From positions 992,001 through 1,056,000 of the forward strand of contig JANQQL010000033.1 of NCBI GenBank assembly GCA_028289345.1: 64,000 nucleotides of DNA. Direction: 5' to 3'. Source of the DNA: Planctomycetota bacterium (GTDB taxonomy: Bacteria; Planctomycetota; B15-G4; SIAN01). Below, piece by piece: positions 1 to 10,544 of this stretch; position 1 is the first letter of the stretch; the number at the start of each line of letters is the position of its first letter. The notes under the pieces are model-generated. The model saw only the letters and a program-made list of their open reading frames with translations. It was not told the origin of the DNA and made no database searches. The position numbers and the translations under genes were made by a program.

Positions 1-1110
1 GTGCAGTTCCCAGTCAAGATACGACATCCCGGGAGCTTTGGTGAGAATGGCGTAGTCGGGCACGGCATCGTCCGTGAAACGCCCCAGTCCCTGGACCCGA
101 TAGCCGAACCAGCTGACCGACTCGGGCCCCCAGTGATTCTGGATCACAGGGCCCAATCCCGAGTAGATGGTTGCCTTGCCCAACCTCTTGGAGCGATGAA
201 AGGCATGGGGGGAACCCACCAAGAGATCGGGAATCAGATCTCCGTCGATGTCTCCGACCGCAGTGACGTCAAAACCGAATGCATCGCCAGGATTCCCAGT
301 CCAGAACTGCAGAAGATTGCCCGTCGCGCCATCAAACAAGGAAACGGAGCCACGATTCTCGTAGTAACGGAAGTTTCCCGAGGCGTACTCGGGGACCCCG
401 TCTCCGTTCACATCTCCGATGCTGGCGAGCCCGCGGCCATTCCAGCTCACGAAGCTGTAGTGGCGCCGGATCTCACTCCCATCCACCCCGGAGATCACGA
501 GGAGACGGCCGTCGTCGTCAAACTCCGGCTCTCCGACCAGGAGATCGCCAATCCCATCTCCATCCAGGTCACCGGCTCTTGCCACCGACTCTCCCAGCTG
601 TGAGAAACCGGCGCCGTCAAAGTGATAGAGTTCGGCAAAGGTCTTTCCTGAGAAGACCGTGACCCGCCCAGCTTCGGGCCCCAGGGAGCTGTGCATCGAC
701 GCCCCCACCGCAAAGTCGTCGCCGCCGTCTCCATCAACATCCCCAATGAAGGCGACGGAACTGCCAAACTCCTCCCCCTCTTCAGTGCCGATCAAGACTT
801 CCAGGACCGAGCCATCGCCCGACAAAGCGTGAATGCGACCCACCTCTGTCGATTCCGTGGTGCTGAAAGATGGGGACCCGACCAGGAAGTCCAGGACCCC
901 GTCGCCATTCAAGTCACCGCCGGCCGCCACATCGTTGCCGAACAGCTCGTTGGAGTGTTCTCCGACCCACTCTCGTTGCACGGATTGCCCGAACGCCGAG
1001 GGCATCAGTGTGAAAGCGATGCCAATCGTCAGGGACGAAACGGTCTTTCGCCACGGAGGACAGGGGTCAGGAAGAAAACGGATCGCGCTTGCGGATTTCG
1101 TGGTCGCCAT
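1..1110 (-). CDS. FG-GAP repeat (integrin alpha-like) secreted protein, truncated by window edge
   Basis: Reverse-strand reading from ATG at 1110: MATTKSASAIRFLPDPCPPWRKTVSSLTIGIAFTLMPSAFGQ (signal peptide) followed by repeated GDLNGDGVLDFLVGSP / GDVDGDGGDDFAVGA / GDLDGDGIGDLLVGEP motifs; open to the window edge, hence absent from the ORF track. Confidence 0.85.
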   Translation of the reverse strand, partial: MATTKSASAIRFLPDPCPPWRKTVSSLTIGIAFTLMPSAFGQSVQREWVGEHSNELFGNDVAAGGDLNGDGVLDFLVGSPSFSTTESTEVGRIHALSGDGSVLEVLIGTEEGEEFGSSVAFIGDVDGDGGDDFAVGASMHSSLGPEAGRVTVFSGKTFAELYHFDGAGFSQLGESVARAGDLDGDGIGDLLVGEPEFDDDGRLLVISGVDGSEIRRHYSFVSWNGRGLASIGDVNGDGVPEYASGNFRYYENRGSVSLFDGATGNLLQFWTGNPGDAFGFDVTAVGDIDGDLIPDLLVGSPHAFHRSKRLGKATIYSGLGPVIQNHWGPESVSWFGYRVQGLGRFTDDAVPDYAILTKAPGMSYLDWELH

Positions 1111-1292
1111 GGGGGCCTCCATTCTCCGAACAGTGTTCTCGGAGGAATCCGGAACCGGCGCCCGTCGTCACGGAAATTTTTCCGCGGGAGTCATGCGAGA
1201 GAATGCCCACGGGGAGCGGTCGAGGCGCAACTCTCCTCGAGGATGGAATGGCTTCTGACGCGGGCAAACAGTCCTGTCCGTTCGAGTCGCTT

Positions 1293-4200
1293 CTATCGCG
1301 ACGGCGCCACGCCCCACTTCGTCCCGGGGGTCGCCATTTCCTTGCCGCCGGGCTCCGACGACGAAACGGGCTCGCACAGGTTTGGCATGACCGTCACAGT
1401 GAAGAAGAACGAGGCCACGGCGAGATCCACAGATCCGTCGCCATCGAAATCCGCGGCGACGATGCCTCGCGCGGTCGACCCGGCGGAGTGGTTCCGAGAC
1501 GGCGAGAAGGAGCCATCGCCCCGGTTCATGAGTACCGAGACGAGTCCGGAGTTGCCTCGCGACACGGCGATGTCACGGTGCCCGTCATTGTTCAAGTCCG
1601 GAAGCACAATGCCGCTGGGAAACAAACTTCCATAAGGCAGGATCAGCCCCACGGGATACTCCGTGGGGGGACCAAAGGCTCCGTCGCCGAGGCCTTCGAG
1701 CACCGAGGTCGAGAAAGACTCTGGCTCATCACCCGTGTTCCCGATGACCAGGTCGGGCTTCAGATCCCCGACCACGTGACCAACGGCCAGGGTCGTTCCC
1801 GATCGATCAAGAGGAATCGTGTTCGCGAGAACGAACACTCCCCCTCCTTGATTCAGGAAGACCAAAATCTCCTCCAGGAGCAACGGTCTCCCCACCAGGT
1901 CGGGAAGCCCATCCCCATTGAGATCGACCGTGGCAAAGCGAGCCACCTCTCTGCTGTTGACGCTGGCGGTGTGGAAAGTGGCATCCCCCCCATTCAGCAA
2001 AGTCGAGATGCCATCGTTGTCCGCAATGATGAGGTCCAGAGTCCCATTGTCATCGACGTCGGCGGAGCCCACGAAGTCCGTGGGACCCGGGTGGACGGGA
2101 ACTGGCGTTCCGAGGGAACCATCGCCATTCCCTGGGAAGAACAGGACGTTGCCGCTGCCCGTGCTGTCAATCACCACGTCTTGGGTTCCATTGCCGTCGA
2201 AGTCGCCGGTGGTCAATGACTTCGGCCGATCCCCGACCGCATACTCGACCTGAGGATCGAACAAGCCGTTGCCTTGACCCAAGAGCACGGACATGGAGTC
2301 ACCATCGCGATTGGCGGTGATGATGTCCGGATCACCGTCTGCGTTGAGATCCGCGGAGAAGACCGCGTCCGTGGCTCTGCCCGCAGCAAATCTTCGGGGG
2401 GCATGGAACGTGCCATTGCCCAGATTCCTCGCGTACCAGACCGACGAACTTCCACCGCCATCGCCCACGACCAGGTCCTCGAGACCATCGTCGTCCAGAT
2501 CTGACAGGACTAGTGCGAGGGCGCTCCCACCGAGCACCGTCTCATTCTCTTCGAAATCCAAATCACCGAGCCCCTTGAAGAGGAACAGCTTGCCGTTGTT
2601 GCCAGCAATCAGGTCGGCCTTTCCATCTCCGTCGTAGTCGCCTGACGCGATGGAAGTCATTCCGGCGTCGTCGATGTCCAGATTCTCTTGGGTGGGAAAT
2701 CGCCCATTCCCGTTGTTGCGAAACACAGTGATCGAACCCAGGAAGTTCACTGTCGCGAGATCCAGGTCGCCGTCCCCGTCACCATCGAATGCCACCATGT
2801 CTTGCGGCCGACTCGTCCGGAACGTGCGTCGGCCTCCAAAGACCCCGTTGCCATCATTGACTCTGACTTGAAGATCATCGTCCACGAGGTGTGCCACATC
2901 GGGATGGCCATCCCCATTGAAGTCGCGGCACAAGAGCCTCCTCGTATTGGGACTCGTTCCCGAACCGTAACTCACCACCTCTGAGAAAGCCCCGGCTCCG
3001 AGGTTCATCAACACCCAGAAGCTGGAGCCTCCGGACTGAATCTGAGGTCCCACCACCAAATCTGCCAGGCCATCGCCATTGAGATCCGTGGCCTGAACGT
3101 ACTCCGGGTTGTCGGGCACAGGAAAATCCTGGCGATCGGAGAAGATCCCGTGACCAACGTTGATGAACAGCGAGACGTCCTGATCGATTCCGTTTGCCGT
3201 GACCAAGTCCGGCAACGAGTCCCCATTGAAGTCCCCAACCGCCACGGCTCGCGGGCGCTCCCCCGTCTGATAGGCCACCGGGGAAGCCCACGGACCCGAG
3301 GGGCCGTTCAACCCAACCAGCAACGAGTCGGTCGAGAGATCAACCAGCGCGATATCCTGAGAGCCATCGCCATCGAGGTCGGCAACCACGAGATCCTCAC
3401 ACTGGGATACGTAGATGCTCTCGGACGGGAGGGCACAACTTTGCGCGGCCCGTATCACGAGGTTGTCGACCGCGCCGGATCCCAAGAAGCGCACATTGAT
3501 CGCCACCACGCGCTCCGAGTTGAACCCGTCGTCCTGTCGCATCGTCGCGACCGCCTGCACTCCCGGCTGAGGATCCATGGTTTGCAGATTCAACGTCTGG
3601 GCACCGGGCGCACCGACCGCGAAGAGGTCGTTGGTCCACCCAGGAGGAACCAGGTAGTCCCGGCGATTCCCGGCCTCATCCTTCAAGCGAACCTCGGAGA
3701 GCGCTCCCTGGGGACATTGATCGATGAGGTCGATGGAAACCGGAACGACCACCGTTGGAAACTGAAATCGAATCGTGCCCCCGTGAATGGCGTCATTGGG
3801 AACATCAAAGACTCCCGAGACGGTTTGGGCCGAGTCTTGGGGATCCTGCAAGACCAGAACGTTGCCCTGGTCCACAAGCAGGTCCGGATCTGGCCCGTCG
3901 AAATTCGGGCCGCTCGGGGTCGAGTCGAACACCGCCAGGCCGGCGTTGGGCCCCGACGAAGTCAATCTTCCAACCACCGGAACGACGGTCCCCCCGATGG
4001 CTTCCCCGTTCACGAAGTCTTCGAAGTCGAGCGTTGTCGTGAGCGGCTCCGTGAGCGCGAGGAACTGCACGTGAACATCATCGAGTGCGAAGTCGAACGC
4101 ATTGACCTCACTCCCTCCATGAAAGGTCAAGCGATGAGTCGTTGGATCGGCTTCGACGTCGGAGGGGAGGGAAAACTCGGCCATCACGTCCCCATCGAGA

Positions 4201-4784
4201 ATCGCCCGCACTTTTCCTTGAGTGAACAACACTTCGAGCTGTAGGCGGGCCCACTGGCCAGTCATCAACGTCGTCGTCGACTCCGCGAACTCTCCTGCGG
4301 CCACAGCGACCACCTCCGATCCGCGGAATTCCAAAGCCAACACGGAGACGGCGGATGACCCGGAGGGATGTTCGAGGGAGAGGGTTGCAGGGATCGAAGA
4401 GGGCGACCAGAGCGTCTCGGTGATTCGGAAACGGAACGTCCACCGGTAGTCGCGGGCACGAAGTGCCACCATGGCAGGGCTCCTGACCCATCCCGTGGCC
4501 GACGGGTTCGAATCCACCAAACGAAGGTGGGTTCCCGAGGAACCAGTTTCTGCACAGGCCAGCATGTTCCCGGCGACGCCTGCGTACTCGATCTCCCATC
4601 CTTCGATATCCGTCACACTTTCCAGAGGTGCAAGTTGCTCGAAGGTCTCGGTCCCGAACGGAAACCTCAAGCCCGAGGGCAGTTGTGGCTTCGGCAGTTG
4701 ATCCAGAGAGACCTGCGCAGTTCCCGAACTCGTCAGGAGCACCGCGAAGACTCCACACAGCAAGTTTGCACAAATGCGATTCAT
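1293..4784 (-). CDS. Secreted VCBS/FG-GAP repeat protein
   Basis: In-frame start at 4784 gives a signal peptide MNRICANLLCGVFAVLLTSSGTAQ; many DxDGDGxxD(L/I) repeats; the ORF upstream of 4784 lacks protein character. Confidence 0.85.
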   Translation of the reverse strand: MNRICANLLCGVFAVLLTSSGTAQVSLDQLPKPQLPSGLRFPFGTETFEQLAPLESVTDIEGWEIEYAGVAGNMLACAETGSSGTHLRLVDSNPSATGWVRSPAMVALRARDYRWTFRFRITETLWSPSSIPATLSLEHPSGSSAVSVLALEFRGSEVVAVAAGEFAESTTTLMTGQWARLQLEVLFTQGKVRAILDGDVMAEFSLPSDVEADPTTHRLTFHGGSEVNAFDFALDDVHVQFLALTEPLTTTLDFEDFVNGEAIGGTVVPVVGRLTSSGPNAGLAVFDSTPSGPNFDGPDPDLLVDQGNVLVLQDPQDSAQTVSGVFDVPNDAIHGGTIRFQFPTVVVPVSIDLIDQCPQGALSEVRLKDEAGNRRDYLVPPGWTNDLFAVGAPGAQTLNLQTMDPQPGVQAVATMRQDDGFNSERVVAINVRFLGSGAVDNLVIRAAQSCALPSESIYVSQCEDLVVADLDGDGSQDIALVDLSTDSLLVGLNGPSGPWASPVAYQTGERPRAVAVGDFNGDSLPDLVTANGIDQDVSLFINVGHGIFSDRQDFPVPDNPEYVQATDLNGDGLADLVVGPQIQSGGSSFWVLMNLGAGAFSEVVSYGSGTSPNTRRLLCRDFNGDGHPDVAHLVDDDLQVRVNDGNGVFGGRRTFRTSRPQDMVAFDGDGDGDLDLATVNFLGSITVFRNNGNGRFPTQENLDIDDAGMTSIASGDYDGDGKADLIAGNNGKLFLFKGLGDLDFEENETVLGGSALALVLSDLDDDGLEDLVVGDGGGSSSVWYARNLGNGTFHAPRRFAAGRATDAVFSADLNADGDPDIITANRDGDSMSVLLGQGNGLFDPQVEYAVGDRPKSLTTGDFDGNGTQDVVIDSTGSGNVLFFPGNGDGSLGTPVPVHPGPTDFVGSADVDDNGTLDLIIADNDGISTLLNGGDATFHTASVNSREVARFATVDLNGDGLPDLVGRPLLLEEILVFLNQGGGVFVLANTIPLDRSGTTLAVGHVVGDLKPDLVIGNTGDEPESFSTSVLEGLGDGAFGPPTEYPVGLILPYGSLFPSGIVLPDLNNDGHRDIAVSRGNSGLVSVLMNRGDGSFSPSRNHSAGSTARGIVAADFDGDGSVDLAVASFFFTVTVMPNLCEPVSSSEPGGKEMATPGTKWGVAPSR

Positions 4785-5123
4785 CTTCTGGCTCCTGGAC
4801 GCAAAGAATGCGGGGACCGGATTGCGATGACAGAAGTCTCCGGGGAAGACAATAATTGGGGCCAAGAGATTGCACCAGCCTGATCGGTCAAGACTCCCCC
4901 ACGGTGGGGCGCGACCCGAAAGAAATCCGAACTTTGTCGACGACAGATCTCCGCTCCCCGGAACACGAAGAGTCGCCCGCAATGGGTGACGCTTCGGATG
5001 TTGGCACCGGGATCGCAAGGGCCGGATGTGCAGGAACCGAGTCCCGTTGCGATTGATGGGAACGCAGCGGGGCTTTGCGCGATCGCTAGACTTGCAACAT
5101 CCCCACGAACAGGAGGACCTGAA

Positions 5124-5486
5124 ATGCCCGTAACGAGCGACGAACGGATTGCAAAGATGAAATTTGGTTCCATCTATCCGCACTACGTCGACAAGGTCGA
5201 AAAGAAGGGGCGCACCAAGAAGGAACTGCATGAAGTCATCCAGTGGTTGACCGGCTTCAACGAACGTGCATTGAAGAAGCACATCAAGGACGAGATCACG
5301 TTCGAGCAGTTCTTCAAGAAAGCCAAGATCCACCCGAACGCCCACCTGATCAAGGGACTGATCTGCGGCTACCGAGTGGAAGAGATCGAAAACCCTCTGA
5401 CGCAACAGTGCCGTTACCTCGACAAGCTGGTTGATGAACTAGCCCGTGGCAAGAAGATGGAGAACATCCTTCGGACCGAAAAGTAA
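5124..5486 (+). CDS. DUF2200 family protein
   Basis: DERIAKMKFGSIYPHYVDKVEKKGRTKKELHEVIQWLTGF resembles the DUF2200 family; SD-like aggagg upstream of ATG 5124. Confidence 0.8.
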   Translation: MPVTSDERIAKMKFGSIYPHYVDKVEKKGRTKKELHEVIQWLTGFNERALKKHIKDEITFEQFFKKAKIHPNAHLIKGLICGYRVEEIENPLTQQCRYLDKLVDELARGKKMENILRTEK

Positions 5487-5577
5487 GGCGCCAGCCACGT
5501 CGTCGCCCCTTGCCTTTGTACGAGTTCCACCAAATCGGCGATTCAGCCTGACCGATCCTCGAGGAACGAGCAGACGC

Positions 5578-6126
5578 GTGAACTCCCTCCCCGTCGCAAT
5601 CAGCGAGTACGACCCCGAGTGGCCAGCACTCTTCGCCGCGCTGGCCGAACAGATTCGGCAGGCTTTGGGCGCCGTGGCGATGCGCATTGATCACATTGGC
5701 TCGACGGCCATCGTCGGGCTCGGAGCCAAACCGATCGTGGATGTTCAGATCTCCGTCGAGACTCTCGAGCCCATGGCCTCATACTTGCCATCGCTCACTT
5801 CGCTGGGATACCAGTGGCGCCAGGACAATCCGGAGAGAACCAAGCGCTACTTCCGAGAGCCCCCGGGCCGCCGAAGAACCCACGTTCACGTGCGCCGTGC
5901 CGGCAGCTGGAACGAGCAGTTCGCACTCCTCTTTCGCGACTACCTGCGGGTTTCGCCGAAGGAATGTGCCCGGTACGAACGCTCCAAGCGAGAATTGGCC
6001 CAAGAGTTTCGCGAAGATCGCGCGGCGTATGTCGAGGCAAAAGGTCCGGTGATCTGGGAGATCATCGCGAGAGCCGACCGCTGGGCCAAAGAGGTCGGCT
6101 GGGCTGCCGGACCATCGGACGCCTAG
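5578..6126 (+). CDS. GrpB family protein (UPF0157)
   Basis: GTG start at 5578; YDPEWPALFAALAEQIRQALG..IDHIGSTAIVGLGAKPIVDVQ is the GrpB/UPF0157 signature. Confidence 0.85.
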   Translation: MNSLPVAISEYDPEWPALFAALAEQIRQALGAVAMRIDHIGSTAIVGLGAKPIVDVQISVETLEPMASYLPSLTSLGYQWRQDNPERTKRYFREPPGRRRTHVHVRRAGSWNEQFALLFRDYLRVSPKECARYERSKRELAQEFREDRAAYVEAKGPVIWEIIARADRWAKEVGWAAGPSDA

Positions 6127-6222
6127 CCAAAGCCCGTCCTTGGGCCACGGCGTCGCGATGCTTGGACACCTTGGAAGCTGCGAGGGCATCGCATCAACGG
6201 CTGAGGGCCGAGGACGAAGACC

Positions 6223-6783
6223 GTGTCAAACAAGACCCCAGATCACTCACCACCAAGCACGCCGCCATCATTCGACGATTCTCCAACGGTCTTCCAGTCG
6301 AAGTGGCTGAACCGACTCACTGACCTGTTCATTGCGCTCGCCGTCATTGCCACCGGACTGACTGCGGCAATCTTCGTCTTTGCCAACTCGGGGATCCCCT
6401 TCGTCGAGGGAACGAAGAGCATCTTCGAAGGCGAGGCATACGGGTTTGAGATTGGAATGAACCGAACAGAATGCCTATCGACAATCCAATCGATTTACAA
6501 CGAGCCGGACCACTTCCTCCGCGCCTCATGGGAAACTCCCTCCCCGGTGGAACCGGAGACGCGGGAGATGTTGGGAGTCACGGCGTTTGGACAGGTCGGG
6601 ACTCTCCGCAACACCTACGAGACGCTGGTCAGCGATCTCGATCCCAATCACCCGGTGCTGAAACGTGCCGAACGCTGGACGATTGACCTTCCGGAGAGTT
6701 GGATCCACCGTGTCGGGCTCTGGTTCCTCGAGGAAAGACTCGTGGAAATCAGCAGGACCCGGTGGTTGTTCGAACGCCCCTAG
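6223..6783 (+). CDS. Hypothetical protein with one N-terminal transmembrane helix
   Basis: ORF with a hydrophobic segment LFIALAVIATGLTAAIFVFA; no recognised family. Confidence 0.55.
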   Translation: MSNKTPDHSPPSTPPSFDDSPTVFQSKWLNRLTDLFIALAVIATGLTAAIFVFANSGIPFVEGTKSIFEGEAYGFEIGMNRTECLSTIQSIYNEPDHFLRASWETPSPVEPETREMLGVTAFGQVGTLRNTYETLVSDLDPNHPVLKRAERWTIDLPESWIHRVGLWFLEERLVEISRTRWLFERP

Positions 6784-7065
6784 GACGGGTAGCCAGGCGG
6801 CTCCGCGTCCCCTTGAGTGAAAGACGTTTTTCGTGCCCAGGAGTCGCAGGATGATCAGCGAGACATGCGAGAACCCGGGTGGACAACGACACTTCTGCCT
6901 CGAGTCGACGGTACTGATCCAGGGCCCGTGGGATTCCCCTCACGACCTGGCCCAGAGTCGGACCGAGCATTCCTTGACAAACGACTCCAGGTCTCCGCAC
7001 AAACTTCGGGCTTCCTCGTGATTGCGGCTTCTCACGATCTTTTTTGAGACGAGGGTCATCGGGCG

Positions 7066-7503
7066 ATGTTCATTGGTACCGAAGAAGAGCATCTCGAGCT
7101 CAAGGAAGTGGAAAGGGTGACGGATGACCTTCCCACTCGCGGGGATGTTCGATTGGAGGTGAGCGTCCGCCTCCGCGACTTCTCTGGTCGCACTCCCTCT
7201 GTGTGGCTAGACCGTGCCGCGTTGGAGAGATTCGTGGAAGAACTGCGCGAACTCGTCGAGACTCGAAAGTCAGCCGCCAAGATTGAGGCCATGAGCCCTG
7301 GGGAATTCTCGGTCGAGCTGCGCCCGAACGGCCCCGTCGGGCACTTCGAGATGGCCGTGGTGCTCGGACGAGGTTGGTACGGTGCACAGCAAACCCACTG
7401 GATCACCCAGGTCTCCGGTGGTCTTGACGTCGACCCATCCGAGCTGCCAGTCATTCTCCGAGCCTTCGAAGCCATGATTGCCTCGAGACACATTGGCTCA
7501 TAA
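7066..7503 (+). CDS. WapI/DUF6228-like immunity-type protein
   Basis: VRLRDFSGRTPSVWLDRAALERFVEELRELVETRKSAAKIEAMSPGEFSVELRPNGPVGHFEMAV.. resembles the WapI-family immunity fold pattern. Confidence 0.5.
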   Translation: MFIGTEEEHLELKEVERVTDDLPTRGDVRLEVSVRLRDFSGRTPSVWLDRAALERFVEELRELVETRKSAAKIEAMSPGEFSVELRPNGPVGHFEMAVVLGRGWYGAQQTHWITQVSGGLDVDPSELPVILRAFEAMIASRHIGS

Positions 7504-7962
7504 AGGACATGACGTTCTTCTGGTGAAGCGATCGATTGCTCCCCGGGAACCCAGCCGAGGAGGAACCGAGAATCGACAATGCTGGCCCTCCTGATCATTG
7601 GGATGTGCAGTCGGAGACCTCATGATCACCGTGCGAACGTAGCGGTCGCGAAACAAAGACGCGCCCCGGTGATCGGCTTCAGCGGACCCCGACATCTCCC
7701 AGCGATTTCCTGTCGATTTTTCGGTGAATGTTTCCAGCACGGGAGTCGTAGTCCCTCAACGGCCGCGTTTGCGAAACGGCCTCACTCGGGTCAATGCACA
7801 ATCCGTAGCAGTGACGGATTCGACGCACCCGATCATGGCGCTTCGCAGTGTGAAAATGGTGTCAAGCTGTCAGCCAATGCGGATCGTGGAATTGCAGTGA
7901 CCGTCCACCTCGTGTCACAGAAGGAAGGGTGGGAATCTGCCGCAGTCTCTGAGGGAGGTTCG

Positions 7963-8316
7963 ATGAAACAGGGCCAACGAATCCATCACTGGCAATGGAG
8001 TACGCCGGTCCTCTCGGATCCGGCGAGAACGGTGATGATCTACTCCTTGCTCTGTGGAGTGCTGTTTGTCTTTCTGTGGTGCGTCAACTTTCACCGATAC
8101 TCCGAGCTCCTGACTGGCTCGGAGTTGGACCTTTTTCCAATGTTTCGCACCGTCCACCTACTGATGGCTAGCTGGATCGCCACCAGCGTGTGGATGGAGA
8201 TCTCCGGAGACTCCCGAGGGCGTGTTCCAAGATTGGTGGGTGACGCCCTTGCTCTTGGGATCTTGATCTGCCTGGACCTCGGCGTTGGCTGGATCCACAC
8301 CATCGCCCTTTGGTAG
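7963..8316 (+). CDS. Hypothetical small membrane protein
   Basis: ATG at 7963 after gagggag; three or more hydrophobic helices (VMIYSLLCGVLFVFLWCV, TVHLLMASWIATSVWM, ALALGILICLDLGVGWI). Confidence 0.5.
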   Translation: MKQGQRIHHWQWSTPVLSDPARTVMIYSLLCGVLFVFLWCVNFHRYSELLTGSELDLFPMFRTVHLLMASWIATSVWMEISGDSRGRVPRLVGDALALGILICLDLGVGWIHTIALW

Positions 8317-8552
8317 GCTCGGTGGGACAAGCCAACGAGCACCGGGCCCACCAAGGACCTTGAAATGAATGCGGGGCAAAGTGTGGAGAGCCCCCTCTGG
8401 GTCGGATCGCTTCGCCAAACCCATGTCCCCGCGCGACGAGTCCGCTCCTTCCATTGAAAATCAACGGGTCTTGACTGGAAAAGAAGGGGTGAGATCGTCT
8501 CGAATTCAGTTCTGGAACACGCGATCAGAGACCAGCTCCCAGAGGAGGCATC

Positions 8553-8999
8553 ATGCAGTGGCTTCTCGATCACTCAGAAGTGACTTCGGCGAACCCCGAG
8601 TTTGTTTGGCGATACTGCTCGGAGGTCGAGAACTGGAGTGACCCGCCGGCTTCCTTTGTGCTTCACGGCCCCTTCGAGTCAGGAACTCGCGGAGAAACTC
8701 ACTTTCCGGGGAGGGAGCCGATCGCTTGGGTGCTTCGAGAAGTCCGTCCGAGAGAGGGGTACACCATGGAATCGGACCTCGAGGGAGCCGGGCTACTTTG
8801 CGAATGGTCGTTTTCCGCGGATCCTGACGGGGGGACGACGCTTCGGCAACGGGTCGGGATTCACGGCCCATCCGCCGCCGCCCAAGCCGAGGGGGTACGC
8901 GCTGCGTTCGGCGCAAGCCTCGAGGACGGAATGAAGCGGATCGCCCAGAATCTGGATCGCGCCCATTGCGAAGCCTCCAAGGAGCGCCCGTCCACTTAG
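8553..8999 (+). CDS. SRPBCC family protein
   Basis: SEVTSANPEFVWRYCSEVENWSDPPASF.. typical SRPBCC/polyketide-cyclase-like N-terminus. Confidence 0.65.
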   Translation: MQWLLDHSEVTSANPEFVWRYCSEVENWSDPPASFVLHGPFESGTRGETHFPGREPIAWVLREVRPREGYTMESDLEGAGLLCEWSFSADPDGGTTLRQRVGIHGPSAAAQAEGVRAAFGASLEDGMKRIAQNLDRAHCEASKERPST

Positions 9000-9063
9000 G
9001 AATCTGGAGTCGTTCCTCGACGGATGAGCGAAAGCAGCTGTCGAATCGCGGACCCGGAATCGC

Positions 9064-9098
9064 GGGACACGGGACACGGGACACGGGACACGGGACAC
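9064..9098. repeat. Five tandem copies of 7-mer GGGACAC
   Basis: gggacac x5 counted directly, just upstream of the GNAT gene. Confidence 0.95.
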
Positions 9099-9110
9099 GG
9101 GAACAACAGG

Positions 9111-9584
9111 ATGATCCGAAGAACCCAACAATCCGACGCCCGAGCCATCTTGGCCATGGTCGAGAACAGTGGCCAGTTCGACGCCGACGGACTCGCCCAC
9201 GTCCAGAGAACGCTGGACCAGCACCTAGCCGGACAAGGAGACGAGATCTGGCTCACCGCGGACGATGGAGAACCTGTCGCGGTGGCCTATTGCGCCCCGG
9301 AGCCCGTCACCTGTGGGACGTGGAATCTCTTGATGTTATGGACTCGGGAGGATCGCCAGGGCCAAGGCCACGGCTCCGGACTCGTGAAACGCCTGGAGAA
9401 CGAGTTGCGCGATCGACACGCCAGACTCCTGATCGTCGAAACCTCCGGGCTTCCCGAGTTCGCGACAGCAAGGACCTTCTACGCCAAACTCGGCTTCACT
9501 CAAGAAGCGACGATCCGGGACTTCTTCGACTCGGGGGACGACAAACTCGTGCTGACCAAGCCCCTCGAGGCGCGCTCCGCATGA
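9111..9584 (+). CDS. GNAT family N-acetyltransferase
   Basis: IRRTQQSDARAILAMVE..; acetyl-CoA loop region DRQGQGHGSGLVKRLENELR; alternative ATG at 9024 lies upstream of the 7-mer repeat. Confidence 0.8.
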   Translation: MIRRTQQSDARAILAMVENSGQFDADGLAHVQRTLDQHLAGQGDEIWLTADDGEPVAVAYCAPEPVTCGTWNLLMLWTREDRQGQGHGSGLVKRLENELRDRHARLLIVETSGLPEFATARTFYAKLGFTQEATIRDFFDSGDDKLVLTKPLEARSA

Positions 9585-9938
9585 ATCTCTCTCGAGGGAT
9601 CCACGACCAGACGTGAGAGTGGCATTGATTGAAGGGAAGAACCACATGGGACAATCGTCGCCGTACGTCGTCGACGGCGAGGTGCAGAACCACCCCGGGC
9701 AGACCATCGAAACCGTCGAGGGAGCAAGGACTCGCAACCGCGAACGACGAGCGCTTCGAAACCCACGCTGGCACCGCGTTTCGGTGGAACGGTGACCGGC
9801 TCCTGGGACTCCAGGAATCCGGGCTTTGCCTCGTCCCCGGTGACAACCATCCAAAAGGACGCTGGCTGCCGCGGCGGACGTGGAGTTCTTTCTGAGCGAT
9901 TCGTAGACAAGTCCCCTCCGAGACATGAGGAGAAGACC

Positions 9939-10460
9939 ATGAACTGGCCAAGCACTGGAAAGCGACTGATTTTGCTCGCCTGCCTCTTGGCATCCACGAG
10001 CTTTCGCTCAGCAGCCCCCAGCAACACCAAGCGCCTGGAAAATGCGGTCGAGTTCGTCATGACGAAGCTCATGAAGGAAGAGTCCGGCCTTTACTTCGGG
10101 ATGCCGGTCACGGCGCTTCCCAACGTCACCAAGAAGTCTGCCCACATGCTGGGCTGCGACTACCTCTCTCTCGACGACACCCAGTATTGTCCACCGGGCG
10201 AGTGGCGTGGAGTGTTCGAGATCTTCGTCGACGACGAAACCGAAAGCGTCAAGGATCTCCGAGTGATCCTGCTCGGCGAGGTCGAGGACAAAGCAGCTCT
10301 CGGGAAGTTCGTGGTCGCCCATGGCAAGAAGCTCGGCCTGAACCTCTCTCCCGACGAAGACGAGGACTTCGTCTATTGGGATGAGAACGCCGTCGAGCGC
10401 GACCTGTGGATCTGTCTGGGAGACTCGACCGTCGTCTTCGAAATGCTGGGGACGTACTGA
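9939..10460 (+). CDS. Hypothetical secreted protein
   Basis: ATG 9939 after gaggagaag; signal peptide MNWPSTGKRLILLACLLASTSFRSA. Confidence 0.6.
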   Translation: MNWPSTGKRLILLACLLASTSFRSAAPSNTKRLENAVEFVMTKLMKEESGLYFGMPVTALPNVTKKSAHMLGCDYLSLDDTQYCPPGEWRGVFEIFVDDETESVKDLRVILLGEVEDKAALGKFVVAHGKKLGLNLSPDEDEDFVYWDENAVERDLWICLGDSTVVFEMLGTY

Positions 10461-10544
10461 TCGACATCGGAGCAGAGGGATCACGCTGATCGAGCCAACC
10501 CGGCCGCTCACCCGCACTTGAGGCCCGGTCAGGGCGGCCGGAAC

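Noticed and set aside
3150-4244. 364-aa plus-strand ORF
   Set aside because: Antisense to a clear VCBS-repeat gene; composition typical of a GC-rich shadow ORF.
4504-4514. T-arm-like GGTTCGAATCC suggesting a tRNA
   Set aside because: It sits within the VCBS protein coding sequence and no acceptor or anticodon stems are apparent.
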